A DNA stretch of 64,000 nucleotides from a bacterium (GCA_016716565.1 JADJWC010000001.1:620001-684000); one strand, 5' to 3'; positions 16,645 through 26,335 are shown, counted from the stretch's first letter. Translations and numbers: made by a program. Notes: generated by a model not told the origin, from the sequence alone.

Positions 16645-17763
16645 ATGAAGATACTTTATTCCTGCTTATCAAAAAGCTGGGGCGGAATGGAAATGTTTAC
16701 TCTTACTTCCATTCAGCAGCTGCTCAAGAGAGAAATCAAAGTTGAGCTTGTTTGTGCAGCAGACTCACGCATTCATATTGAAGCGAATAACTTAGGTATA
16801 ATGCTTCACCCGGTAAAAGCCAGCGGGTATTTTCATCCGTTTACTGTTATCCGACTGGCGCTTCTCATACGACAAAATAATTACAGTCTCGTACACACTC
16901 AAGCCTCAAAAGATTTGTGGCTTATTGTTCCTGCATTGAAACTAGCTAATAGAAAAATTCCGTTATTCCTTACAAAGCAGGTCGGTTCATTTATAGTTAA
17001 AAAAGATTTTCTCCACAAATTCCTTTACAGAAGAATAAGAAAAATATTTGCCATCAGTACTGTTATTAAAAATAATATTGTTGAAACCACACCCTATAAA
17101 ACCGATAGTGTTATTATAATTCCAAATGGAATTGACATACAGAAGTTTAATCCGGAAAAGGTTGATGTTCATAAAGTAAGAAATGAATTCAATATAAATA
17201 AAGATGAAATAGTGATTGGAATGCTTGCAAGATTCACTCCCGGTAAAGGCCATGAGGAATTTCTTTTCGCAGCAAAAGAATTAAATAAGGAATATTCCAA
17301 TCTTCGTTTTCTTGTTGTTGGAGAACCAAGCCGTGGTGAATCAGAATATGCTGATAAAATTAAAGGACTTGCTGAAGAATATAAACTGAATAATATAATT
17401 TTCACAGGTTATCGCTCGGATACCCCGGAAGTACTTTCTGCTATTGATATATTTGCTTTCCCATCTCACTCGGAAGCTTTTGGTATTGCACTTGTAGAAG
17501 CAATGGCAATGAAAAAGTCATCCGTCTGTTCAAGAGCTGATGGTGTACTTGATATTGCAGTAGATGGAGAAACAGCTTATCTGTTCGAAAACAAAAACGC
17601 TGACGATCTCAAGAAAAAATTGAAATTGTTAATTGAATCCAAAGAAACACGGATCAGATTTGGTGAAAATGCCCGAGAAAGAGTTTTAAAGAATTTCGAT
17701 ATTGAAAAGATAACAGAAAGAGTTCTTCAAATTTACGGCGAAGAAGCCGAAAGAATTTCCTGA
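16645..17763 (+). CDS. Family 4 glycosyltransferase (GT-B fold)
   Basis: 372 residues with an N-terminal Rossmann half (SKSWGGMEMF with the glycine-rich acceptor loop) and a C-terminal nucleotide-sugar-binding half (GMLARFTPGKGHEEF, then PSHSEAFGIALVEAMAMK with the E-x7-E motif). It should transfer a sugar from an NDP- or GDP-sugar with retention. It starts 9 bases after the SpoIID-domain gene and ends directly before the GT2 gene. No membrane helix is seen, so it acts in the cytoplasm or at the inner face of the membrane. Confidence 0.93.
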   Translation: MKILYSCLSKSWGGMEMFTLTSIQQLLKREIKVELVCAADSRIHIEANNLGIMLHPVKASGYFHPFTVIRLALLIRQNNYSLVHTQASKDLWLIVPALKLANRKIPLFLTKQVGSFIVKKDFLHKFLYRRIRKIFAISTVIKNNIVETTPYKTDSVIIIPNGIDIQKFNPEKVDVHKVRNEFNINKDEIVIGMLARFTPGKGHEEFLFAAKELNKEYSNLRFLVVGEPSRGESEYADKIKGLAEEYKLNNIIFTGYRSDTPEVLSAIDIFAFPSHSEAFGIALVEAMAMKKSSVCSRADGVLDIAVDGETAYLFENKNADDLKKKLKLLIESKETRIRFGENARERVLKNFDIEKITERVLQIYGEEAERIS

Positions 17764-19245
17764 ATGAGTAAAGCTAATAGAAAAATATCAGCGGTCATCT
17801 TTTCGTTTAACAGAGAGGTTACCGAGCAGCTATTATCTGATCTTGCGGAGATTAATTCAATTGACAAAATATTTGTTGTTTCAAAAGATAAGTTTGAAAT
17901 ACCTGCACATCTTTATCATACTGTTCATCCTTTTGGAAGTAATGTCATCAATCAGATAATTGAAATCGCAGAGGCACCATATTTATTTTTTATTAATGGA
18001 AGCCAGCAGGTTGGGATTACAGAAGAGACAATTTCAAATTTTATAGCCGAAACAGAAGGATCAGATTCAGGATGGATTTATTCTGATTATTATGTAAAAC
18101 AAAACAGCAAACTAGTTATTCACCTGCTGATCGATTATCAGCCTGGAAGTGTCCGAGATGATTTCGATTTTGGTTACTGTTCGTTAGTAAGGACAGATAT
18201 AGTAAAAAGGCATTTACAAAATTTATTCACCCAGCAAAACGAATTGCTTTACTCGGGATTGTATAATTTAAGACTTTTAGCTTCTCATCAATCTAAAATA
18301 GCCAGAGTTGCAAACCCATTATATTCTGTAAATATGGTCAACGATGAAAAATCCGCAAATAATATGTTTGCTTACGTTGATCCGCGCAACAGGGAAGTGC
18401 AGATAGAAATGGAAAAAGTTTTCACAAATTATTTGAAAGAAATTGGTGCATATGTTGATCCCGGAATTAAAAAGTCAGTTAACTTTAAGAATAAATTTAA
18501 TTTTGAAGCATCCGTTATAATTCCAGTTAAAAACAGAGTCAATACCATTGAAGATGCAATACACTCAGCATTGAATCAAAATGCTAAGTTCAGTTTTAAT
18601 GTTATTGTAGTTAATAATCATTCTACTGACGGCACAACCGAGAAAATAAAAAAAATTGCGGAAAGTGATGACAGAGTTATTCATGTAATTCCCACGAAAA
18701 CTGATCTTGGAATCGGCGGCTGCTGGAATGAAGCAATCGTTCATCCTGACTGCGGAAAGTTTGCAGTTCAGCTTGACAGTGATGATCTGTATTCAGATGA
18801 AAATACATTGCAAAGAATAGTTGATAAATTTTATGAAGGAAATTATGCAATGGTAATCGGCAGTTATAAACTAACCGATTTTAATCTGAATGAAATTCCA
18901 CCGGGGTTGATTGATCATCGTGAATGGACAGATGACAACGGTCATAACAACGCATTAAGAATAAACGGATTTGGTGCGCCCCGCGCATTTTATACTCCTG
19001 TTATCAGAGAAATAAAATTTCCTAATGTAAGTTATGGTGAAGACTATTCTGTTGGATTAGCTATCTCGCGTCAATACAAAGTTGGCAGAATTTATGAGCC
19101 CATCTATCTCTGCCGGAGATGGGAAGGGAATACTGATGCTTCATTATCAATTGAGAAGCAGAATGCAAATAATTTTCATAAGGACTCGCTTCGTACCAAG
19201 GAAATTCAGTTACGTCAGAAAATAAATCGGAATTTGCAGAAATGA
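17764..19245 (+). CDS. Double-domain family 2 glycosyltransferase (first GT-A domain probably inactive)
   Basis: 493 residues. Residues about 255-485 are a GT2 domain with the nucleotide-binding VIIPVKNRVNTI strand, the ASV...NNHSTDGT loop, the LDSDDLYSD DXD metal motif and a YGEDYSV acid/base region. Residues 1-230 look like a second, degenerate GT-A fold beginning SAVIFSFNRE; where a DXD is expected it reads FINGSQQ, so this copy is probably catalytically dead or structural. Start and stop abut the neighbouring genes (0-base gap before, 4-base overlap after), indicating one operon with SpoIID, GT4 and DUF4922. Confidence 0.88.
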   Translation: MSKANRKISAVIFSFNREVTEQLLSDLAEINSIDKIFVVSKDKFEIPAHLYHTVHPFGSNVINQIIEIAEAPYLFFINGSQQVGITEETISNFIAETEGSDSGWIYSDYYVKQNSKLVIHLLIDYQPGSVRDDFDFGYCSLVRTDIVKRHLQNLFTQQNELLYSGLYNLRLLASHQSKIARVANPLYSVNMVNDEKSANNMFAYVDPRNREVQIEMEKVFTNYLKEIGAYVDPGIKKSVNFKNKFNFEASVIIPVKNRVNTIEDAIHSALNQNAKFSFNVIVVNNHSTDGTTEKIKKIAESDDRVIHVIPTKTDLGIGGCWNEAIVHPDCGKFAVQLDSDDLYSDENTLQRIVDKFYEGNYAMVIGSYKLTDFNLNEIPPGLIDHREWTDDNGHNNALRINGFGAPRAFYTPVIREIKFPNVSYGEDYSVGLAISRQYKVGRIYEPIYLCRRWEGNTDASLSIEKQNANNFHKDSLRTKEIQLRQKINRNLQK

Positions 19246-20261
19246 AATTACTTGATGAAAAAATATTGAACGATTCTCAGATTGAATTCTTTATTGATAA
19301 CAATGACTATTCATCAGCAGCGGAATATTTGTTTAACTCGCAGTTAAAAAGTTGGACACTGCTTAAAAATAATTATGAAGCACTAAAAAATGTTCATTTA
19401 AAGTCCTTTTGGTACGAAGGGTTTAAGATAAAAGTGCAGTTTAATCTTGAAAGAATAAAATCTACATCGGCGAAAGTTGATGAGGATTCAATAAAGAATA
19501 GAAAATGTTTTCTGTGCGTGGAAAATCTTCCGGATGAACAAAAGGGATTGCTACTTCCAGATGATTTTATGTTGCTGTGCAATCCGTATCCTATTTTTCC
19601 CCAGCACTTTACGATTTGTTCTGTGGAGCATAAACCTCAGCGGATTTCAAAAGCATTTGGAGAATTGCTGGAAATGACAAAGTTACTTTCGCCCAAATAT
19701 TCTCTCATATACAACGGCCCTTCTTGCGGCGCATCCGCTCCTGATCATTTTCATTTTCAAGCTGGATCAAAAAATTTCATCCCGATTGAAAATGATATCC
19801 AGCAGATGAAAAATGATTGCGGCAGTATAGTACAGGAAGAAGAACTGATAACTACTTCATTTATTAACGATGGCTTAAGAAAAATAATTTTTATTGAATC
19901 GACAGATAAATCGGAAATTGAGAAAACATTTCGGGTGATTTATAAAGTTTATGAAAAGCTTTCTAGTAATACTCAAGAACCAATGTTGAATATTGTAAGT
20001 GCGTATGATTTAGCGTTTGGCTGGAGCGTGATCATTTTTTTGAGAAGCAAGCATCGCCCGGAAGTTTTCTATAAAAACGAACCTGATAAATTATTAATCA
20101 GTCCCGCGGCAATCGACTTGGGCGGTGTTGTGGTTACTCCAAGAGAAGAAGATTTTCACAAAATTGATAAAGAAATACTCGGACAAATTTTTAACGAAGT
20201 CTCACTTGACAAAACAACATTCTCCCGAATTGAGGAAAAACTAAAACAGAAATTAAACTAA
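19242..20261 (+). CDS. DUF4922 protein, HIT/GalT-like nucleotidyltransferase or phosphorylase
   Basis: 339 residues. A CxxC pair (CFLC, about residue 88) and a His-x-His-x-Gln motif (DHFHFQ, about residue 169) preceded by NGPSCGASAPDH place it with the HIT/galactose-1-phosphate uridylyltransferase superfamily, related to ATP adenylyltransferases and GDP-galactose phosphorylases. The family is labelled DUF4922 in Bacteroidetes genomes and lacks an assigned substrate as far as I know. Its gene overlaps the GT2 gene by 4 bases (ATGA), so it may make or recycle the nucleotide sugar used by the two glycosyltransferases; this is inference. It converges on the DUF885 gene and overlaps its end. Confidence 0.82.
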   Translation: MKLLDEKILNDSQIEFFIDNNDYSSAAEYLFNSQLKSWTLLKNNYEALKNVHLKSFWYEGFKIKVQFNLERIKSTSAKVDEDSIKNRKCFLCVENLPDEQKGLLLPDDFMLLCNPYPIFPQHFTICSVEHKPQRISKAFGELLEMTKLLSPKYSLIYNGPSCGASAPDHFHFQAGSKNFIPIENDIQQMKNDCGSIVQEEELITTSFINDGLRKIIFIESTDKSEIEKTFRVIYKVYEKLSSNTQEPMLNIVSAYDLAFGWSVIIFLRSKHRPEVFYKNEPDKLLISPAAIDLGGVVVTPREEDFHKIDKEILGQIFNEVSLDKTTFSRIEEKLKQKLN

Positions 20262-21583
20262 TCAAGCAATCCCGATGGTGTCTGCGGTGTTGATATCAGT
20301 TGATTAAAAATTTCCCACTTCCTTGCGAGGTTGTCTTCCGTTCCGCCGTTTCTTTCCATATAGTCGTTGATTAATATTTCGCCCATATCGTAAGTAACAA
20401 CGTAGCTTCTGTATGTTTCAATAAAGGAAAGATATTTCTCGGCTCTTTCTTTCGTCATCAATTGATACCTTTGCAGCCAGGCAACAGTTTCTTCTTTCGT
20501 CCAATCTTCGTTGAGATATTTTTCAGCAGCGAGAACCGAAGAGCCATCAAGCTTATTCTGAAGTTCAAGTGCTTTGTAGTACAGATAAGCATTTGCTGTA
20601 TCAAGCTTTGCGATTGGGAATAAAACTTCCTTCTCAAATTTTATTCGTTCATCTCCTGGGAACAGCAGTTTTTCACCAACAACAGCCGTTCCTTCCGCGA
20701 TAAGAGATTGAGGAGAATAAAGCGGATAAACAGTGTATTCAATCCAGCCTTTATCTTTAACCAGATTTTTTTCGAGCAGGATATTGTATACGTGATGTCC
20801 GGGATAACCTTCGTGTGCTGCAAGTCCGACAGCTCGGTCAATATAAACAGGGAAATCTGTTGCCACTTGTATCACGCTGAAGAGATTTCCTTTATACCAG
20901 TTGTAAGCTCCCCATGGTTTTTGAGTTACATATTCAACTTTAAATTTTTCGCCTGCAGGAAGATTTACATACTTGCTAGTTCTGCTTTTACATTCCTTAA
21001 TTGCAGCATCAAGAACCGCATCAATTTTATTTTTAGGGATCTCGAAATTCTTTCTGAGATTAATAAATCTTTCCGCAACATCTCCTTTCCCCGGGAGAAT
21101 TTTGTCAAGTTCATTAAGTGTGTTCTCAAGTTCTTCTTCGTTTATTTCCGGCGAGGAAACATCATAAAAAGCCCTTGATTCAAGATCGAAAGGAAGTACT
21201 GAACCATTTAAAACTATGATTTTAGTTTTAACCGCGAAAAGCTGCTTGTAAAGGTATCGGTATCTAAGCGTTTCAAGTTCAGTAGCACTATAATCGCTGA
21301 GCAGTTCAAGCTCATTTAAAAGTGAATCAGCTATATTAATTAGTTTTGTGTTTGCAGTTGAATCGAATGGAAGATTTTCTTCTTTTGGTCTCCATTCTTT
21401 AGGACCATAGTATGCATCAACGAAATTCGGATCGTATTTTCCGACTTCGAGAACCAGCTTAACATATCCTTCGGCAACTGCATTCATTTTTATTTCCAGA
21501 TCACTTTTTGGTTTTTGTTCTTTTTTTTCACCGCAGGATACAACAAGCAATGCAGCTATCAATAAAAAAATTACTTTATTCAC
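20258..21583 (-). CDS. DUF885 family lipoprotein, probable zinc peptidase
   Basis: 441 residues from GTG at 21583, chosen because an AAGGGGA Shine-Dalgarno lies 5 bases upstream and a lipoprotein signal follows at once (LLVVSCGEKK, lipobox cysteine near residue 16). The DUF885 hallmark HEGYPGHHV, a variant zinc-binding HExxH-like site, is near residue 245. Family members look like M2/M3-clan metallopeptidases or carboxypeptidases but few are characterised. It should be anchored in the outer or inner membrane facing the periplasm. The start overlaps the end of the upstream small membrane-protein gene by 8 bases, so the two form an operon. Confidence 0.85.
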   Translation of the reverse strand: MNKVIFLLIAALLVVSCGEKKEQKPKSDLEIKMNAVAEGYVKLVLEVGKYDPNFVDAYYGPKEWRPKEENLPFDSTANTKLINIADSLLNELELLSDYSATELETLRYRYLYKQLFAVKTKIIVLNGSVLPFDLESRAFYDVSSPEINEEELENTLNELDKILPGKGDVAERFINLRKNFEIPKNKIDAVLDAAIKECKSRTSKYVNLPAGEKFKVEYVTQKPWGAYNWYKGNLFSVIQVATDFPVYIDRAVGLAAHEGYPGHHVYNILLEKNLVKDKGWIEYTVYPLYSPQSLIAEGTAVVGEKLLFPGDERIKFEKEVLFPIAKLDTANAYLYYKALELQNKLDGSSVLAAEKYLNEDWTKEETVAWLQRYQLMTKERAEKYLSFIETYRSYVVTYDMGEILINDYMERNGGTEDNLARKWEIFNQLISTPQTPSGLLD

Positions 21584-21947
21584 TTTTTCCCCTTCTTGCA
21601 TCAATAAAAGATTTTATAGCAAATATCAGGAACACCAAACACAGCACAGCCATAATAGCCTGAACTATTATCGCGGATGGCCTTTCAAATACTTCACCGC
21701 CGAGCAATCTGAAAAATTTTATCAGTCCTCCGACAGTTCCGCCGAATCCAAGAATTACCAAAACCAAAGCACCGTGCATCGCGTGTTTCAAATATTTTTC
21801 ATTCAGTGCGAGATATCCTAAAATCAGAATTGGAATTCCGAGAAATGTCGGGATGAGTGCGGTTATACTTTCACTGCTGATTCCGAGGTAACTGATGAGT
21901 CCAAGTGCGATTAGTATGATTCCTAAAATAATTGAAAACTTTGCCAT
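21576..21947 (-). CDS. Small membrane protein, function unknown
   Basis: 123 residues with four predicted membrane helices (about 5-25, 30-50, 57-80 and 90-112) and a short charged tail (DARRGKSE). No family is recognised. It is the first gene of a two-gene operon with the DUF885 lipoprotein, overlapping it by 8 bases. Confidence 0.75.
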   Translation of the reverse strand: MAKFSIILGIILIALGLISYLGISSESITALIPTFLGIPILILGYLALNEKYLKHAMHGALVLVILGFGGTVGGLIKFFRLLGGEVFERPSAIIVQAIMAVLCLVFLIFAIKSFIDARRGKSE

Positions 21948-22000
21948 TGTATTCCCGAATTAATTTTTGTGTGTAAAGTTAACAAAACTGTTTTAATGAT

Positions 22001-22543
22001 TTAATGCAATTTAGTTAACTCAATCAGCGCATAAAGTGTTTTCAGATTTCGTGTTGTTCCGAAGACTTTAAGCTTATTCTCGAAGAAATTATTATTTAAC
22101 TTAGCTTTACCATAGCCATTCGGGACAAATAAATAGACACAACTCCCATCAATTACAAACTCTTCCGGTAAGTAATCATTCCTATTTAAATTATTAACAC
22201 TGACTTTAGATGGTATTTCAGAAAGAAAAATAACATAAAGTTTATCTGTGTCTTTTTTCTTCTTAATGAAAGGATTCTTTTTGAGAGCTTGTTCAATCTC
22301 TTCCGGAGTTACAACAATTACCTGAACATCGAATCCAAATTGTTTCTTAATTGCTGACGATATTTTCAAAGAAAGCTTTTCTGTTGAAGTTTCTTTAGTT
22401 GAAAAAATTACATTACCGCTTTGTATGTAAGTCTCAACATCTTGAAAACCGGTTTTTTCGAACAAAGATTTTAGCTCAGACATTTTGATTTGCTTCTGTC
22501 CGCTTACATTTATTCCCCTCAATAATGCAATAAACTTTTTCAT
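22001..22543 (-). CDS. DUF1697 domain protein
   Basis: 180 residues. The opening FIALLRGINVSGQKQIKM and the phrase TYIQSGNVIFS are diagnostic for DUF1697, a widespread small cytoplasmic family of unknown function. The ATG shares one base with the stop of the glycosidase gene, so the two are co-transcribed. There is no evidence that DUF1697 acts on carbohydrate; the link is only positional. Confidence 0.9.
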   Translation of the reverse strand: MKKFIALLRGINVSGQKQIKMSELKSLFEKTGFQDVETYIQSGNVIFSTKETSTEKLSLKISSAIKKQFGFDVQVIVVTPEEIEQALKKNPFIKKKKDTDKLYVIFLSEIPSKVSVNNLNRNDYLPEEFVIDGSCVYLFVPNGYGKAKLNNNFFENKLKVFGTTRNLKTLYALIELTKLH

Positions 22544-24933
22544 CAGTTTAATTTCAGTATCCTATAGCCAATAGCTGTAATTTTCAGTGAAAGTAAGTTT
22601 TCGTTTACAGGCATTGTATCATTTGAAATAATATCAACAGCAGTTTTTATATTGTAAACTGATGGGAGTGTAAAATTAACTTGCTGTTCTTTTTCACTCT
22701 TATTGAGAATAACTAGGATTCTTTCATTCATATCTGATCTCAGATAAGCATAAATATTTTCATCTGCCTGTAGTGTGAGAAAATCTCCGTGCCGCAGTGC
22801 CGGATGATCGCTTCGTGAATGAATTACTTTGCTCACATCTTTGAACATTTGTTTTTCATATTCATTCAAATCGTTATCGAATCTCATCATCCGTCTGTTA
22901 TCCGGATCGGAAGCACCGGTCATTCCGATTTCATCGCCGTAATAAATTACAGGCACTCCCGGAATTGTTAAAATGTATGCAAGATGGAGCTTGAGCTTGT
23001 CATAACTTGATGGATTATCGACTTTCGGTGGATTTGTCCATGCAATTTCGCTCGCTCTTCCATCATTAATTTGAAGATCGCCATCAGCGTAGGCCAAATA
23101 ACGGATTTTATCGTGACTGCTGACAAGGTTTCCCATCAAATGATTCACACCATAAACCTGAAAAGTTTTTTGCATCTGGTTATCAAGCAGTTCAAATGAA
23201 TTTTCTTCATCAAGAAAAACAGGAATTGCCGTATCGTACAAATTAAAATTGAACTGTGAGCTAAGCTGTCCGTTACTTACGTACGAACTGATAAGATCAT
23301 ATCCGCCGAAAGTTTCACCAATCTGGTAAACCTGGGTTTGCCGAGGTGCTTCGATTTGTTCTTTAATCTTTTTTGTTAGTAATCTCCAGAACTCATTTGG
23401 AACATGTTTTACTGCATCGTGCCTGAATCCATCAGCATCAGTTTCTTTCAGCCACCAGATTGCGTTATCGGTCATTGTTTCAAGAGCATCTTTTGAACCG
23501 ACATAATCAAAAGACGGCATATATGGTTCAAACCACGTTGTTAAACGGTATTCATCCCAGAGACGAAGATTTTTTCTTCCGTCAGGAAGTTCAAGCACTC
23601 CAAACCAATCTCTATGCTCTTTCCATAAAGGATGCTCCTCGTGAACGTGGTTTGCAACAAAATCAAGCAGGACTTTAATATTATTCTGATGCGATTTGCT
23701 TACCAGTTCTTTGGCAAGATTCAAATCACCGAAATGTTCTTCAACACCTTGTAGCGAAACAGGCCAGTAGCCGTGATAACCTGTGTAATATCTGTGCGGC
23801 GGCGGATATTCACGGTACGCTTTATTTGTATTATCAACAATCGGTGAAATCCAGAAAGTATTTACACCCAGATGGTTGAAATATCCTTCGTTTATTTTAT
23901 TGATTATTCCACGAAGATCACCACCATTGTAATTGGCAGGTGAGAAGAGCGAATCGTGTTTAACGGGATTATCATTCGAAGGATCACCATTATTAAAACG
24001 ATCGATCATCAAAGAATAAATTATTGCGTCGTGCCAGCTCCGTGGCGAATCATTATTTACTGGCTGACCATCTATAATTTTTGTTGATTGAATATTAGAA
24101 TACTTTCCGCCCAGCCTGACAGCAATTCTTATCAATCTTTCACCTTCAATTATATCATCATGGAACATCAAAGTAATTTTATTGCCGTCAATTTTGATTA
24201 GAGCCGGATTGATTAACTGATTATCAAGAAGCGCAACGATATTCGATTCATTAATAATTTCAGAAGAATGATTTTCGAGATAGTAATTATATTTTTTCAT
24301 CTGTTCATCGGATTCAAAATTCAGTGAGTTCAGATACATTTTTTCTTCCTCATCAGAATCAATAATTATTACCGAGTTAAAATCGCCCATACCATTCGGA
24401 ACCTTCACCGGATTTTGCGGATCGATAAGCTCTTTCCTATCAACAAAAAATTTGTATTCATATCTTCCCGGATCGAGAGGAATGCTTATCTCATAAATTC
24501 CATTTTTATCTTCATCACTCATCGGAAGGTTCGATCTATCCCAGCTATTAAACTGTCCGAACAGGTTTACTTGTTTTGGTTTGCCTTTTGGCTTGTAAGT
24601 AAACAAATATTTTTTCCTTGGCTGAATTTTGAAAGGGACATAGTACTGCTGGTTCTCATAAGTAAATTGCAGAACATCCAGTCCCGTAAAACCATCTTTT
24701 GCTTTTAACTTGAGAATATTATTTACTGTGTCGTGATCAAAGACCAGGTTTTCATTTGGAGAAAAAGTAAGCTTGTAATTTGGTGCATAAAATAAGTCGC
24801 TGATGACGATTTCTTTTTCAATTCCTTCTTCAAGATTTATTGGCTGGATGATATCTGTAATTCTGTTTGAATGATTCTGTGAGCAGCTGAAAAAGATTAA
24901 AATTACTACTGGGAGATAAAAAATATTTTTCAT
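22543..24933 (-). CDS. GH13 alpha-amylase-family lipoprotein
   Basis: 796 residues from ATG at 24933; an upstream TTG would add 8 residues but the lipoprotein signal (IFFSCSQNH) fits this ATG. After a beta domain comes a CBM48/E-set-like domain (about 110-190, FGQFNSWDRSN and YEYKFFVD), then the (beta/alpha)8 catalytic domain with DFVANHVHEEH, the nucleophile in GFRHDAVKH, the acid/base in IGETFGG and the transition-state Asp in SSHDKIR. All three catalytic carboxylates are present. The architecture resembles neopullulanase/SusA-type enzymes that act on maltodextrins in the periplasm. Exact specificity cannot be read from the sequence. Confidence 0.93.
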   Translation of the reverse strand: MKNIFYLPVVILIFFSCSQNHSNRITDIIQPINLEEGIEKEIVISDLFYAPNYKLTFSPNENLVFDHDTVNNILKLKAKDGFTGLDVLQFTYENQQYYVPFKIQPRKKYLFTYKPKGKPKQVNLFGQFNSWDRSNLPMSDEDKNGIYEISIPLDPGRYEYKFFVDRKELIDPQNPVKVPNGMGDFNSVIIIDSDEEEKMYLNSLNFESDEQMKKYNYYLENHSSEIINESNIVALLDNQLINPALIKIDGNKITLMFHDDIIEGERLIRIAVRLGGKYSNIQSTKIIDGQPVNNDSPRSWHDAIIYSLMIDRFNNGDPSNDNPVKHDSLFSPANYNGGDLRGIINKINEGYFNHLGVNTFWISPIVDNTNKAYREYPPPHRYYTGYHGYWPVSLQGVEEHFGDLNLAKELVSKSHQNNIKVLLDFVANHVHEEHPLWKEHRDWFGVLELPDGRKNLRLWDEYRLTTWFEPYMPSFDYVGSKDALETMTDNAIWWLKETDADGFRHDAVKHVPNEFWRLLTKKIKEQIEAPRQTQVYQIGETFGGYDLISSYVSNGQLSSQFNFNLYDTAIPVFLDEENSFELLDNQMQKTFQVYGVNHLMGNLVSSHDKIRYLAYADGDLQINDGRASEIAWTNPPKVDNPSSYDKLKLHLAYILTIPGVPVIYYGDEIGMTGASDPDNRRMMRFDNDLNEYEKQMFKDVSKVIHSRSDHPALRHGDFLTLQADENIYAYLRSDMNERILVILNKSEKEQQVNFTLPSVYNIKTAVDIISNDTMPVNENLLSLKITAIGYRILKLN

Positions 24934-25077
24934 TTGAACCGGAATTAAGTTGAACAATTAATTATGATTGGCTGGGTAAAGTTAATGATAAGAGAGGAAA
25001 ATTTCCTCAATCTTCAAAGTGATGATGTTTGGAATAATTTAATCCAAATTAATTTTTTATGAAATAAGCGTTGCTTG

Positions 25078-25155
25078 TCATTCCGGTCGAGCGAAGCGAA
25101 GAACCGGAATCCTACAGAAGTTTTTTACTGGATTCCGTGTCAAGCACGGAATGAC
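25078..25155. repeat. Dispersed palindromic repeat (GTCATTCCGG family), copy 1
   Basis: A 78-base element bounded by perfect 9-bp inverted ends GTCATTCCG/CGGAATGAC. Inside are two smaller hairpins: TTCCGGT/ACCGGAA, and ATTCCGTG-TCAAG-CACGGAAT. It lies between a lipoprotein gene and the GH13 gene. A related copy is at 59830-59896. Confidence 0.8.
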
Positions 25156-25212
25156 AGCGAACTTGTTTTGCAAGCCATTACCTTTGGTTTTGCATATTTA
25201 CTCACCAGTCGT

Positions 25213-25719
25213 TTATAGTTTTGATAAGTGTATGTCATCAATCCAGACAGTACCAACACCGTTTACCATAATATTCAACTTTATCTGATCCGGCATTTCA
25301 CCTTTTTGTAAATTGAAAACTGTTCTGACCGTTTTCCAATCTGATGTACCGGAGATAACAGAATCAAATCCTCTTGAAAAAAATTCACCTTTGTCTCTGA
25401 ACACACACCACATTTCAAGTAAAGCCTGCCCATTAAGTGATTCTGATTTAACTTTTGCTTCATAAATAATCTGTGTGTCATCAACACGAACATCATTCAC
25501 GATATAGAGAGGAATAATGACTGGTGCAGTTGCTTCAATTTTTATTGAGCCTTTGCCATCGTTTGAGTTTGTTTTATCCAGCTGAATTCCTGACTGAGCA
25601 ACTATCCCGTTCAAATCATTAACCGGAAAATATTTTAATTCATTCTTCTCTGTATTAACATTGCACGAGATCCAAAACAAATTCAAAACTAAAATCGCCA
25701 GTAAAAAATATTTTTTCAT
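25213..25719 (-). CDS. Small lipoprotein with beta-sandwich (carbohydrate-binding-like) domain
   Basis: 168 residues from ATG at 25719, selected because an AGGAG Shine-Dalgarno lies 8 bases upstream and a clear lipoprotein signal follows (KKYFLLAILV, lipobox LFWISC). The rest resembles a jelly-roll galactose-binding-like domain, ending with VGTVWIDDIHLSKL, a typical last strand of CBM-like domains. No catalytic motif is seen. Binding of a sugar or protein is inference. Confidence 0.78.
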   Translation of the reverse strand: MKKYFLLAILVLNLFWISCNVNTEKNELKYFPVNDLNGIVAQSGIQLDKTNSNDGKGSIKIEATAPVIIPLYIVNDVRVDDTQIIYEAKVKSESLNGQALLEMWCVFRDKGEFFSRGFDSVISGTSDWKTVRTVFNLQKGEMPDQIKLNIMVNGVGTVWIDDIHLSKL

Positions 25720-25756
25720 TTTAATAACTCCTACTGATTTTATAACCGTAAGAATC

Positions 25757-25802
25757 AATATAAAATAAAAAAGCGAAGAACAATCGCTTATTCTTCGCTT
25801 TA
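25757..25802 (-). terminator. Terminator of the HU gene
   Basis: An 11-bp stem (AAGCGAAGAA with TTCTTCGCTT, 25769-25780 and 25791-25800) is followed on the minus strand by TTTTTTATTTTA. It sits 20 bases after the HU stop and just upstream of the lipoprotein gene. Confidence 0.88.
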
Positions 25803-25821
25803 AAAAATAAAAAGCATTTGA

Positions 25822-26103
25822 TTACTTCAGGATTGCATCCTTGGCAGCTTTTGATACTCTGAATTTCAAAACTTTTCTTGCTGGGATTACAATCGATTCG
25901 CCTGTGGCGGGATTTCTTCCCATTCTCTGGTTTCTCTGAGCGACTTTAAGCTTTCCAAGTCCTGGAAATACAAACTCTCTCTTTGCTTCTTTGTATGAGA
26001 GTTTTACGAGCTCATCCAAGAACTGAGCCGAAACTTTTTTTGTTGTTTTTGTCTTTGCAGCAAGATGAGCAATAATTTGACTCTTCGTCATTGATTTAGC
26101 CAT
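25822..26103 (-). CDS. HU-family DNA-binding protein
   Basis: 93 residues, normal for HU/IHF. The N-terminal helices (MTKSQIIAHLA) are followed by the DNA-binding arm with GRNPATGE and IVIPARKVLKFRVSK, and the conserved FPGLGKL turn. It is a nucleoid protein that bends DNA. A strong Shine-Dalgarno (GGAGGGATC) precedes the ATG. It is monocistronic, with an excellent terminator. Confidence 0.97.
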   Translation of the reverse strand: MAKSMTKSQIIAHLAAKTKTTKKVSAQFLDELVKLSYKEAKREFVFPGLGKLKVAQRNQRMGRNPATGESIVIPARKVLKFRVSKAAKDAILK

Positions 26104-26335
26104 GTTGATCCCTCCGATTAAATGTTAATGATACTTACGGGTGAAAAATACTTAATATTTATTTGAAACAAAATTATTTTTAAAAAATTAATTACGCTCA
26201 AACCCTTGTAAATAGGGCTCAGAATGAGAATCGGCTTCGGTAAGGTTTCGGTATATTGCATAGAAGATTTTTTACTCTTTAATAATTCTCTATTTTGTTT
26301 ATGTTAACAATGAAATTTTTCTGACAGTACAATTA

